This document shows, one piece after another, positions 25,947 through 37,657 of a stretch of 64,000 bases of DNA. The stretch comes from Rotaria sp. Silwood1 (lineage: Eukaryota > Rotifera > Eurotatoria > Philodinida > Philodinidae). The stretch is taken from NCBI GenBank assembly GCA_905250075.1, contig CAJNOP010000043.1, positions 120,772 through 184,771 on the forward strand. The letters run 5' to 3'. The notes below the pieces were generated by a model. It did no database searches, was not told where the DNA came from, and saw only the letters and a list, made by a program, of their open reading frames with translations. The translations under genes and the position numbers were made by a program. The number at the start of each line of letters is the position of its first letter. Position 1 is the stretch's first letter.

Positions 25947-27650
25947 AATTCATCGGAAGCAATATAAAACATTATAGATTTTTATATTTTTACTTTGTGT
26001 AGTATTTTTAATGTATATAGAAAATAGAAACAATAATAAGGATAACAAATGTCATGCAACAAATGGCAAATAATAGACACAAAGAAAACAATTAGTTTTC
26101 AAAATATCACTTGTCACGTCTTTGACTAGCTTGACATCTACTACCATGGTTACTTGCTCAGCCACGAGAACTACCAACATGACTCTCTCGGCCATCACTA
26201 CCACGAAAACTACCTAAATACAAATATATCAGCGAAGTTGAAAGACAAATCATCTATTCACCGAGAAAAAATAGTTGCAATCCTTATGTTAATTATATCT
26301 TCATAATAGAAACACATGTCTCCAAATTTGATTACTTATTCTAAAAGTGCTCGAAATTTTCTATCATTCCGTTTATTCATGTTTTAGTTGACACGCATGC
26401 AATATCAAAACAAATTGATTTCGATGAAGGTACTTTCATTATCAGAGTTCCACAAACTTGTTTTAGTCATTGTTATCAAAATCAGTTTTTGAAAAACTTT
26501 TTATCACTATAGAATTATTTTTTTTAAAGTCATGATAAATGGTGCTCCAGAAGTTCTGCAACGATTTTAAAATTCATCTTCTTGTAGTTAACAAGAGCAA
26601 ACTCTTTGCAACTTTGGCAGATTATTTTACCTACTCAGTATTAAAACATTACAAATCTTGAAGACCATAGCTTTTACTAAGGATGAAAAATTGTGACAAC
26701 ACTATCATGTAGTGTCTTGCCGATTTTCCCAATCTTCTTGATCATTATTTTTAAATAAAAAAAATTTGAAAATACAAATAAACGCATATCAAGCTATCCA
26801 TGTTCATGCATTTCATTACCATCATGATCGATTACTAATTATGATCATGCTAGTATTTTATCAACCATTGGTTGACATACAGAAACACTAATTTTGATCC
26901 ATTCCTTTTTCGATGTCGTTTTCCAGTTGTTGCATATTTTATTTTATTATTGCTGTTTTACGAGGTACATCTGATCTTGGTAAGTCTTTCATCTCGTTTC
27001 TCTCCAATATTCTCCAAATTATTAGCCTCAAAGCATTTTGACTTGCACAACAAGGTGAACTTTCGGAGAAAAGAAAAAATTCTGCAATTTCTTTTGCTGC
27101 CTATGATGAATGTAAGTTTTTAAAATGTAATGCCAAGGAATAAAATGCCTTTTTATCTATAGCAGACGGTTAATATGGCGTTCTGAATAGATTTAGTTAC
27201 AACAGACGACAGTTTATGATTATTTATATTTCGCGCATTAGCACATGTAGAAATGAAAATGTGTTTAGTAACAAATAAACTTTCTGTTCTGACAAGTCTT
27301 CGTTTTAAGCTATTGAAAAGCTAATTAAATATTACAAGACACTGTTGTCAGTTCCTGATGTAGGTAAAGCTATCGCCTCAAATTTTGTAGTTATTTTAAA
27401 TCGTTTCAGAATTTTTGGAACACTCTTCATCTTCGAAATGAAATAGGACCAGATAGTTTATTAGAACTTGCATTGCTGAACATTGAACGTGAATTTCAAA
27501 CTAATTATGGTGAAATGATAAATGAACTCATAGCATTAAAGAACAAAAAGAAAATAATATTTTGGTTGAACTGATAAATAGTTTTCTATAATGAATTTGT
27601 AGCACTACTGAGTTTGTTCATATCAAGTTTTAAGAGCGCAAAAAATAAAC
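25947..27650. other. No gene supported
   Basis: A minus-strand stretch at about 26100-26217 reads as short arginine/glycine/serine-rich peptide but contains an in-frame stop. A plus-strand frame at 26872-27123 has no ATG start and no family similarity. Around 27410-27570 a plus-strand stretch reads NFWNTLHLRNEIGPDSLLEL and may be a small gene relic. None is strong enough to call. Confidence 0.3.
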
Positions 27651-27660
27651 ATAATAAAAC

Positions 27661-28041
27661 CAAGGGGAAAGGAGCGAAAATGCCGTACTTCAGCGTACTT
27701 CCTGTACTTCCAAACTATGTTATAACTGTGCATCAGATCTCTTTATCTATTTCAAGTCTACTATCGATCTGTGTTACGGTATGTTAGCCAGAGTCCAGTC
27801 TACGTAAGTCTATCTGACAAGAAAGTCCAAATACTTCATGGTACTTCCGAATTGGAAGTACCATGAAGTATTTGGGCTTTAGGGTGAGGTTGACTTAAGT
27901 AAGCTGGACTCCGACTAATATACCGTAACACAGGTCGATAATAGACTTGAAATTGATAAAGAGATCTGATGCACAGTTATCACATAGTCTGGAAATACAG
28001 GAAGTACGCTGATGTACGGCATTTTCGCTCCTTCTCCCTTA
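27661..28041. mobile_element. hAT-like MITE, near-perfect 381-bp palindrome
   Basis: The sequence folds on itself almost completely about GAATT at 27849-27853. The ends read CAAGGGGAAAGGAGCGAAAA and, in complement, TAAGGGAGAAGGAGCGAAAA. GTACTTC/GTACTTCC motifs recur next to both ends and at the centre. Flanks TAATAAAAC (left) and TAACAAAAC (right) are a near duplicate. The CAAGGG terminus and 8-bp type duplication suggest a hAT-derived MITE. The arms remain about 90% matched by eye, so the copy is younger than the other palindromes here. Confidence 0.75.
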
Positions 28042-28165
28042 TAACAAAACACTAGGACAATAGTAGCAATTGCTAAGCCTGAAACACAAAATCTATAAAA
28101 AAGACTTGAAACTGACCGTGAGTCTTTATTGTTCTATGCTTGTGCTTTTAGAACTCACTTGCCAC

Positions 28166-28349
28166 CAAGGGAGAAACGGCAGACTTGAAGTACATCCAAG
28201 TACTTTAAAATTGTATGAGAGTACTTTGAAAAACACTTTAGAATTACAAAAGAGTACTTTAAAATTACAGAAAAGTACTTTAAAGTAGCTCAAAGTGCGT
28301 TTAAGTAGTGTAAATTACCTTCAAGTACAAAGTCTGCTGTTTCCCCTTG
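28166..28349. mobile_element. hAT-like MITE, 184 bp, with perfect 8-bp TSD
   Basis: The terminal inverted repeats are CAAGGGAGAAACGGCAGACT on the left and, in complement, CAAGGGGAAACAGCAGACTT on the right. They are flanked exactly by CTTGCCAC at 28158-28165 and 28350-28357, a perfect 8-bp target duplication as hAT elements make. The interior carries repeated AGTACTTTAAAATTACA-like motifs. The ends match those of the 381-bp palindrome 125 bp to the left, so both probably used the same transposase. Confidence 0.8.
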
Positions 28350-28357
28350 CTTGCCAC

Positions 28358-29069
28358 ACTGAAAAAAATAGAGTCTGATCCGTAATTATTAGCTTTCCCA
28401 AACGAAATACAGTCATTACTCAACACCTCATTTAAAAGAAAATCAAAATTTAATTTATATATTAAACAAAATGTAATTGTGAAAAAGTCTGAAATGAAGA
28501 AACGAAACTTATATTGGCAAAGAAAATAATATAATATGAAGCATTAATACAAGTGCACCAAGAGAATTCAACATCAGAAACAGTACAACATTATCATTAT
28601 GAGAGCAATTACAAATGTATGGTAACATAAGGAAAGTATAAGTAATTAACAAGGAAATAAATTAGAAGAAAAGACGATATTTTTATAGCTTATTTATTAC
28701 TTTTATATACAAAGACATTATCAATAGTTAATACAATAGAAATGAATGAAAAGGAGAACAAAAAAAAACAATGGAAGAATAGGACAGTGCTAGCGAAGTA
28801 AACAAAGGAAAAAATTCAAAAAAGAAAACTTCATACAGTAACACCGTCTTGTTCGTTCCACCATAAATAAATAGCAAAAAGAAAACAGCGATTAAAATTA
28901 AAAAAGAACTGTAGGCGCGAATTTTATATGGATATTTATTATTGTATAGTCTCGTGGAGCCAGTTTGGTTTGACAAAATAACATAAGTTTTAAAATAAAT
29001 AAAGACTACAATAGAAAGACAAAATAAATAATTTGAAAAACAATTCAATATGATATTCCTTCATGCTTG
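28358..29069. other. Intergenic, 3' flank of the astacin gene
   Basis: No gene is supported. A minus-strand hydrophobic frame (28728-29048) is poor in codon structure and lies directly downstream of the astacin stop codon, so it is probably 3' untranslated or intergenic sequence. Confidence 0.35.
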
Positions 29070-32000
29070 TCAATCCTTAACATGATGTCTCTTATTAATG
29101 GCCGCCTTAGTCTTAGGTTTCTTAGTCTTAGATTTTCTAGTAGTGGTTGCTACTGTAGTTCTAAATGGAGTGGATCTTGTTGTTATTGTTGTGGAGGCTG
29201 TTGTTGTTGTTGTGGAGGTTTTTGTCGTTGTTGTTGTTTTTGTGGTTGTTGCTGTTGTAGATATTGTGGTAGATGTGGTTGTTTTTGTTGTTGTTGTTGT
29301 GGATGTTGTTGTGGTTGTTGCTGTTGTAGATGTTGTGGTAGATGTTGTTGTTTTTGTGGTTGTTGTGGATGTTGTTGTGGTTGTTGCTGTTGTAGATGTT
29401 GTGGTAGATGTTGTTGTTTTTGTTGTTGTTGTTGTGGATGTTGTTGTGGTTGTTGCTGTTGTAGATGTTGTGGTAGATGTTGTTGTTTTTGTGGTTGTTG
29501 TGGATGTTGTTGTGGTTGTTGCTGTTGTAGATGTTGTGGTAGATGTTGTTGTTTTTGTTGTTGTTGTTGTGGATGTTGTTGTGGTTGTTGCTGTTGTAGA
29601 TGTTGTGGTAGATGTTGTTGTTTTTGTGGTTGTTGTGGATGTTGTTGTGGTTGTTGCTGTTGTAGATGTTGTTGTTTTTGTGGTTGTTGTTGTGGATGTT
29701 GTTGTTGTAGATTTTGTTGTGGTTGTTGCTGTTGTAGATGTTGTTGTTTTTGTGGTCGTTATTGTGGATGTTGTTGTTGTAGCTATAGGTTGCGAACAAC
29801 CATAGAAGTTTCGAATTGCTTGAATATCATAGAAACTTAAAGTGTCGGTTTCTCCAAACGTTATACTCGAGTTAAGTGCCACCAGGGTATCGGAGCCGTT
29901 TATACTAAAAAAGTTTCTACCATAATGCATTATTGAGTCAAAATCATAAGGTGTATTCACAGTATCCACTTCACTGGTATTATATTTTCGGAAGTTATTT
30001 TCTTTGCCTAACCAATGTTAACAAATCGAAATATTTTTATGATTTTAAAATAAGAATTTCAATGAAATAAAATTTATCTAACCTGGTATTATATTCTCCC
30101 AAATGACTCTGACATAATCATCGCGATCTGGTCGTGATTGTTCATGACGGAAGCCTAAATTGATAGAAAAATTAGACTTAAAATGGTACTCTTCTTAATT
30201 AATTAGAATTCAACTTCGCTAGTGTCGATCGATATAGACAATATCTATCACACATAGTAAATGATATCCAATTCAAAATGAGGAATTTTCATGTCTAGCT
30301 GTATTTTAGATCGATTTTATCCCGTAGGTAAAGAGACAAAGTAAAAATATCGAGAAAAAACTTATTATAAGTGACACTTTTTGAATACTAGGAGAATACT
30401 AATAAGATTCAAACTAAAAAAGTATTCATTTTAGAAAATGGCATTGGGTTTTTACTTTGAATAGTTAATCAATATTCATAACAGAATACCAAACTTAAGA
30501 GATACTTTTCTTCAGACCGAAAATTGTTAGATTTGGCAATTTTCGTTTTTCTCTGCTCTATATATGATTTCAAATGTTCTCTATCTATTGGAAACAGTTC
30601 ATGCATCACAATATAACTCTATAAAGCCAAAAGACTAAACAAAATGGAATTTTTTCGCTGAAAAATATACAAGTTTACGCAGTATTTCGTTGTTTTTGAA
30701 AAACGTTAGATTTTTACACCGAAAAATGTAGAATCGCCCCTTTTCTTAATCACAATACATTCGATTGAGCTGTTACTTTCTTCTTATCACATTAGAAAGT
30801 ATTCAGAGTTGTAACTTTTTTTTCTTCTTTGAAATATGATATACCGCTGGTTCTTACCATAGTTTACCAAACAATAAGTTCCTTTTTTTAGAAAAACAAA
30901 ATAACAGAATATACATTTTGTAGGATGAACTCAGGATGTCGGTTTTTTTCTGTACGAATAAAGAATTTAGACAATCAACGCAGTGTCTGGCATCTATAAA
31001 CACAATGTTTCGCTTTATCAAGCATGTTGCGATTGAGAATCAAGGCAATAAGAAAAGAAGGAGACAATTCGCACCGTTATGACCCGAACATCTCCTACTG
31101 AAAAGCATCTAGGCATAATAAATCTATGACAACTTTTCTCTACTCATCGCGATGTATTTGCTTTAAAATCTTCAAAATTTTTTGTTAAGCTGTTATCAAA
31201 AATTGCCATCAAGAGGTGAATTTCCTTTAAGACTTTTCAAATTTCAAATTATCATGATCAAGATGAACACCTTTGAACTTCAATTTGTTCAAATTCTAAT
31301 CTTAAGACAACTAATGACAAGCTATATACATATAGTTTTACGAATATTTCTTTAAAAGTTTCTCAGACTTCTGTTGAGCTCTATTATGTCTTGAACAATA
31401 GTGTATTTTGCTTTATTGTTTGCTTTCTATTGATATTTCAATTAAGTATATAGTTTAGACAGTGGTCAATACTTAGACAAACAATAAGAAAAAAGAATGT
31501 ATTGTATTACCTAATGTATGGATTAATTCATGCATAATTGTGCCTGTGTAAAGACAACCAGTATTTTGCAATGTTACCGTTCGATTCAATGTATATCCTG
31601 TGAATCGTCCAACCTGGAAAAATTGAAATATAAATATATTAAAATATAAATAAACAATTCTAGTAAATTACTGACATAAGATGAACAGCCTATTCCGTTT
31701 TCAATTATGATGTAATATTCTCCATCAGAAGCAACTTTCTCACGAAATTGTACACAAAGTACATTATTAACTGCTGTTAAGTTTTCTAGTGTTCGCATAG
31801 CATTAATAATTATATTTTGTTCTTCAGTACCTACAAGTAAACATATTCTTTTCACGGGATTATTTATATATTATGTCAAAGATAGAGATTAAAAATAATC
31901 TATTATTGAAAAACTATATAAATATGACTTTTTTACCACATATTACATTTCAACATCAAACACTATTATTACATGTCAAAAAGAAGACTTACTGTAATTC

Positions 32001-32927
32001 GATGAAATAGTATATGGCACAATTCCACTTGGCCAACGTACATAATCACCAAGCACTGCTACACCTCTCTAGATTGTATTGAAACAATGAAATTATTATT
32101 AGTTCATGAACAGAAGATGAATTGTCAAACTTACACGCATTTTAGGAATACGTATGTCACCTTCGAAATATCCACCTAAAAAATCACAAGCATATATATA
32201 TATATATATATATAGTATTGTTCGTCGTATCAAACAAAATGATCAGGTTTTTTTATTATTCGCTAGTAAATCACATTTATCTATTGTTTTGTAAGGGCAC
32301 CAACAATATAGTTTTGAATAGTAGGTGATACAATGTTCTCATAAAAAGTATCTGATTTTAAGTCGTTTTGTTCGATTTAATTAGGAAAACTTCTAATCAA
32401 GATTAAAAATAACGATTTTATCCAAGATACACTAGCTATTATGAATGATTAAAATATACAATATTAATCATTCACAAAATTAAATATTAATAGATATGAG
32501 ATTTGATATCAGGCTCAACGAATTCTAAAAATACTATATAATCTAATGAAATGCATTTAATGTCCATTATGAAATGTGATTGAACGTCTTGTAAACATAG
32601 ACTACTTCGATATTTGACTACTAGATTATCACAAAATCAGACCAAAAAGGGTCAATTAATTTCATTTTATAGGCCTACATATTCATCCGAAATCAATATA
32701 ACTAGATTGTTTTTTTTTCATTTCAGGAGATTTTTCGATATAATACTTACCCATTTGTTCAAAAATTCTGTTTCTCTTCGACGAATCCTTAATTTCAACA
32801 ATCAAATATCATAAATTATCTTAAAAGGAAAATCATCTGTATAAAAACTAACCGTTGGTATTGGTAACCCATGTAAATTTGTTGTAAGAGCAAAAACAAT
32901 CAGGACCAATAAACATATATTAGCCAT
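29070..32927 (-). CDS. Astacin-family zinc metalloprotease with Thr-rich tail
   Basis: A secreted M12A endopeptidase. Exons on the minus strand: 32853-32927, 32751-32787, 32135-32175, 31993-32068, 31676-31830, 31511-31613, 30083-30154, 29070-30007; 498 residues. A signal peptide ([20 protein letters not shown]) is followed by a short propeptide and the catalytic domain. The zinc site [19 protein letters not shown] spans the exon 6/7 join near residue 157, and the Met-turn SIMHYG lies near residue 211. The last exon continues into about 220 residues of almost pure Thr/Ser/Ala with Lys, probably heavily O-glycosylated, then a basic tail rich in Lys and Arg. No EGF or CUB domain is visible, unlike BMP1/tolloid. 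Intron 30155-31510 is 1.36 kb; the others are short. Confidence 0.9.
29170..29790. repeat. Coding minisatellite with 135-bp higher-order unit
   Basis: The GTTGTTGTG-rich tract encodes the Thr-rich tail of the astacin on the minus strand. The landmark GTTTTTG recurs at 29281, 29350, 29416, 29485, 29551 and 29620, so spacings alternate 69, 66, 69, 66, 69 bp. This gives a 135-bp (45-codon) unit made of two subunits. The last subunit is shortened to 54 bp. All spacings are multiples of three, so the frame is kept. Long open frames in other registers here are artefacts of the repeat. Confidence 0.85.
32190..32214. repeat. TA microsatellite
   Basis: About eleven TA dinucleotides within an intron of the astacin gene. 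Confidence 0.8.
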
Positions 32928-35900
32928 TTTATATCCTTGATCTTGATTAGTAATATAATGCCTTTGATCAATTCCTATAATATAAACTTGTGCTTTGGGG
33001 TACTCACAAATTCGAAAATTCTAATGAATAATATTTTACATCTGCTATCTTATAAAAATCATTCTTTACGTATCTTTTGGGAAGCATATAGTTTACTCAT
33101 AGAATTCTGTCTGCTATAACTCAAACGTAATGCAATTTCAGAAAAAAACACTAATTGTTTGTATTTATCTTGCATTCATCATTAGATTATAAACACTAAA
33201 ATAGCATTTTTAATTTTAATAACGAAAAATGTTCGTTAAATTAGTTTTATCAATCATTATAAAAGAAACAGATATTTCAACTGTTGATCGATGAGGAAGT
33301 TTTCTGATCTAGTGGCTAACTAAGATATTGTCATGTAATTGAACGACAACAAACAGACTACAGATAATTTAAATAGAGACATTTTACCGAAAACTAACTC
33401 TCAATACAACTAATTTGTATTTCGATCTCAAAACCCAAGAAGATTTTAATGTACACATTTATGAATGCTGTCATAAGGTTTTAAATAGGAACAGTAAATC
33501 TGATGTGAAAGAATATAGTGTAGCTTAGTTTGACATATTGTCTTCTTATTCACTCTTGCATGTATATTGTGTCAAATATGCAAAAGATTATTTTCAAGAA
33601 GGTCAAGTAAAATTATATAAATCTCACAGATATCGATTGAATTGTTCAAGAGTTATTCACGTTTGTTTTCTCGATTGACTTTTGGAGCACCTAGTATTTT
33701 TTTTTCATTTTGAGGACATAGAAACGTTGAATGAGTGGTGAAAGTTTTTTGAAAAAAATTTTTTTTTAAAGTGTTTATTTAAACGATGAGGAGGTGGACG
33801 CGGGCAAGTTTTAAAAAGACTGATACTTGACACCACACATGTATCTCAAAATTATGGTACTAACACATAATGAATGGTTCTAAGCACCATGGAACTAACA
33901 GTTAAATTTGTGATCTAAATAGTATTATACTCAATGGAACATGATGCATAATCGTTCTCGGCAAATTTTGGATTAAATTCTTTGATGGCACATCCATTAA
34001 TTTTTTACTTCTTTTTTTTGGTTTTACTGTTCATATTGATCTTATCAAGACGAAAATGAAATAGACAACAAAATTTATTCAATAAAAGAAACAATCAACA
34101 TTAACTCAAACTAAAGACAATAGATAAAGAACCTTAAAACGGCTCTAGAAAAACAAAACACTGGGGCTCTATTTCTAGGTAACAGCAATTGAAATAGAAT
34201 AGTAAGAAAAACTGGAATGCATACACTAAGACATTCGTTTATTTTTTTCTTCTATGAGTAACAGAAAACCCTGGGAAAACATTAGAATTTTTTTATTTAT
34301 TGTGTTTAATGAGACTTTATTTTGTGAAATTTTGTCTAAATCAATGAGTTTATGTTGTTTATAGAGGTTTATTTCCATTAGAATATTTTTTTTCAAAGAC
34401 AATGTTTTGAAAATGAATTCGTACATTCCAAATTCACCTAAACTTGAATGTCTACTGTGACATGTAATATCTTATGACCAACTTTCATAGAAAATTCACG
34501 AGTGCTCTCGATTGAAATCTAGTTTGTTTTGCAAGTTCCGAGCAACAAAAAGAAAAGTAAAGATCTTTAAGCTTGTGTCTTTTGATTAGTATTTTTTATT
34601 GATGTTTATTTCTCTTAGAGTTTCATGTTGCTCTATAGATGATATGTAAAGTGCAAATAAATTATACTCGTATAAGTTATGTTGATTTATATTGCAAGAA
34701 ACAAAAATGAAAGAGTTTTTAGCTAAAATAGTTCCTGTGTTAAAATAATAACTGTCTTCTCGCGAAATTTCAAAGTCCAGGAATTTAAAATATGAATTCG
34801 CTTTTTCATAGAAATGCTTTCGAAAATCATTTTTCGATGTCATAGAAAAACAACGAGGAAAATAGGACTACTCTTTCTAGTAAAAAAAGAAACATTTCAT
34901 AAAAATCATAAAAACATGATTTTTAATCAATGTGATGTAATTAATAGCGGTGGAATTTGAATCCAGTTTTGTATGTATTACATTGATTATACTAAATTTC
35001 TTCATGATGTTGAAATAGGTTTTAATCAAAAATAATCAGAATAATCGATGAAGTTTCGATATTTTTTATCAATTTTTGTTGATAATCGATTTAGAATCGA
35101 GTTTTCGTATCACGTTTTTTTCATGATCTGTCTATTAAAAAGAACAAGTACGTGACAGTTTTCCTTAATGCAAACGAAACTCATGTTGTATGTTTGTTTA
35201 TACTACCACCAATTTACTCAGAATGAAACTTGTGATTTTCAGTTACAGCTATAAACAATTCAAAAGAATGTCTTTTTTTCAAGTTTGAACTATTCATTAG
35301 AAAGATTCAAATTAACGAGACAAAAAACGATTTCACAATATATTTTACTAAAAAACGTTTTTCAAGCACCACCTATAAAATAAATTTATCTCATAACTGA
35401 CACCGACTTGAACTCTGTGGCTAGTACAGACGGTTCAGACACATTATCATTACTGAATTCTGTCACTGTCACTTGTAACAGACTTCAAAAACATTCACTC
35501 GTTTTGATACCCTACAATCTATTGCAACATATTCAAAAGGAAACTGCCCTGTAGCGCACGTTATGCCGACCAATATACCGTCGATAGTTTTTCCGTAGTC
35601 ATTACATGAAAAATTTGGCTTTATTATTACATAAAACAAAACTATTTTATAATTTTACGGCTAATCAAAAAGAAATCTTACCTGGGTATATATGAAAGTA
35701 AAGATGATGGATCGAGCTATGTATCACTTACTGATGTCGGCGATGGGTATTGAACTTTCTATAAGGTAAAATACCTCTGTATACGTCTTGTTGTCGTTAC
35801 TGAATAATAATGAAGAGTAGCAGATAGGACACACTTTTATAGGACCCCGATCTCTTTAGACATTGCTTACATTAATATTATTATCATTTTTTTTAATATT

Positions 35901-37566
35901 ATTTATTGACAGGTGTCGATATTGAAAATAATAAATCATGAAAGCTCGATATGTACTTAAGATAATCTTATTGACGATGAGTAAAGATATATTATTGTCT
36001 TGTTACCTTTAGTTTTCCTTTGACTCTTTTAATGCTTTTTTTTTGATTGAAGATAGTTTTTCTCATTAGTACAATATCGACAAAAGATTTCACATTTTCA
36101 ACTGGCATCACTTAAGCTTTGTTCAGCAAGTCTATTGGAGAAAGCATGGCTCAATCGAAAATTACATTGAATTATTTGCTTGATAATCGATCGATAGCTA
36201 TTACTTCCGAAAGATAGATCAAAAATTGTTTGTGAAGCAGCATTTGTTTATAAGTAATTTCATAGGTTTTACTATGAAATGATAAGATTAATTTTTTTTG
36301 TATCGATAGAAATAGACATGAAATTTTCATTAAAAAGTAATTATTGAATAAGAGACATTAGTTGGGTATGTCATCAATAAATATACATAAAAAATAAACT
36401 CGTAAAAAGACATTACATTAAATATTATTAATCTTTCGTTAATGCAAATTTTAATAAATGGAGACCATTAATTATGTCTTTCAAATATTATATCAAAGTT
36501 GAAAATAACGAAATAGAAAAAAATTATACGTAATTTTTCGTCTCTATAAAATACAATCATTTTATGCTCGATACTGGCTTGTACCTTACTACGAATAAGC
36601 ATACATCAATATTCGACGTAAAAATATAATTATTTTTATGATACTAACTATGAGTAACTGGGTACTTTTATGAAGGCTTTTGGTTTTAGGCACACACTAT
36701 TGAATAAGTCATGTTTTTCTCTTCACATTATATACAGTCACTACTTTCGCGTAGGTAATAAAAATATTTTTTTCAAAAACACTAGTTCTATTGTTTATAT
36801 GTACTGATTAAGAACATACTCAATCAATAAAATATTCGGAATATCAAAGAAAACAAATATTAGGTATCTTTGCATTATGATACAAAGTAGTAATATAAGA
36901 AAGGCTATTCTTTATTTCCGTTACATTTTTGTAACTCTCAATAGTAGAGTTTTTTCTTTGTTCTATACACTTATCTTTCTTAGCAATTGATGAAGATAGT
37001 AGTTTCTGAATTTTTATAATTACCGCTGATATAGTTATCTTGTTCTAGGAAAGAGATGCACATAAAAAAAGAACAAGTAAACTAACGTCTATTTTCAGCA
37101 AAATCCCATCTCAATTACCTGATCTGAACTGCAGTTAGTAATCTCGTAATCTTGATTGAATCAATTCTGCAGCTTTTAAATTAGAAAACTTCGATATTTG
37201 GTTTACAATCAAGTTTTTCAAAGTCAGTTGCCATCTCAATTCACGAATGAGGCTATGTAAAAGAGTAATAAATTATCAAATCTACATTTCTTGATAATTT
37301 TACAGCTAATCGTGCAATCAAACCAGTGAACATTCGCCATAACAATAATAAAACTGTATCCATGCATCAATAAAAAGGTTGAAAAACATCGGCAGCTGTA
37401 AATACTATATAGAACTTGAACAACCCTACTAAGTATATGAAAAGGAACATAGTCATGAAAATAGCTATACATATATCTATTTTCTCTAAAACTATTAATC
37501 TTAGATTAAGTCCATAGAAACTGACTATCTTAAAGGAAATGTAAATAATAGTTTCATGATAGTAAA
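32928..37566. other. Gene desert, nothing recognised
   Basis: About 4.6 kb upstream of the astacin gene. Short open frames on both strands show no splice structure or protein similarity. The first few hundred bases should contain the astacin promoter. A small inverted pair around ATCAATGTGATGTAATTAAT (34927) and ATTACATTGATTAT (34979) is the only structure noticed. Confidence 0.4.
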
Positions 37567-37574
37567 CTTTCGTA

Positions 37575-37649
37575 CAGAGCTGGATAAAGTACTAGAGTAC
37601 GATTTTTATGGTACTCGTACTCGAGAAAATTCATACTTGTCCAGCTCTG
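37575..37649. mobile_element. Very small hAT-like MITE, 75 bp
   Basis: The ends are CAGAGCTGGATAAAGTA and, in complement, CAGAGCTGGACAAGTAT. They are flanked by CTTTCGTA (37567-37574) and CTTTCGTG (37650-37657), an 8-bp duplication with one mismatch. The interior is GTACT-rich and partly palindromic. The ends match the 1.05-kb element at 5684 over CAGAGCTG. Confidence 0.7.
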
Positions 37650-37657
37650 CTTTCGTG

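Noticed and set aside
26100..26217. Arg/Gly/Ser-rich minus-strand peptide, with a vaguely similar one at 37725-37803
   Set aside because: An in-frame stop, no usable exon chain, and resemblance limited to composition.
29098..29840. Long open frames on the plus strand (Cys/Gly-rich and Val-rich) and a second minus-strand Asn/His-rich frame
   Set aside because: They are alternative readings of the GTT/GTG minisatellite that encodes the astacin Thr-rich tail; they contain no independent start context or splice structure.
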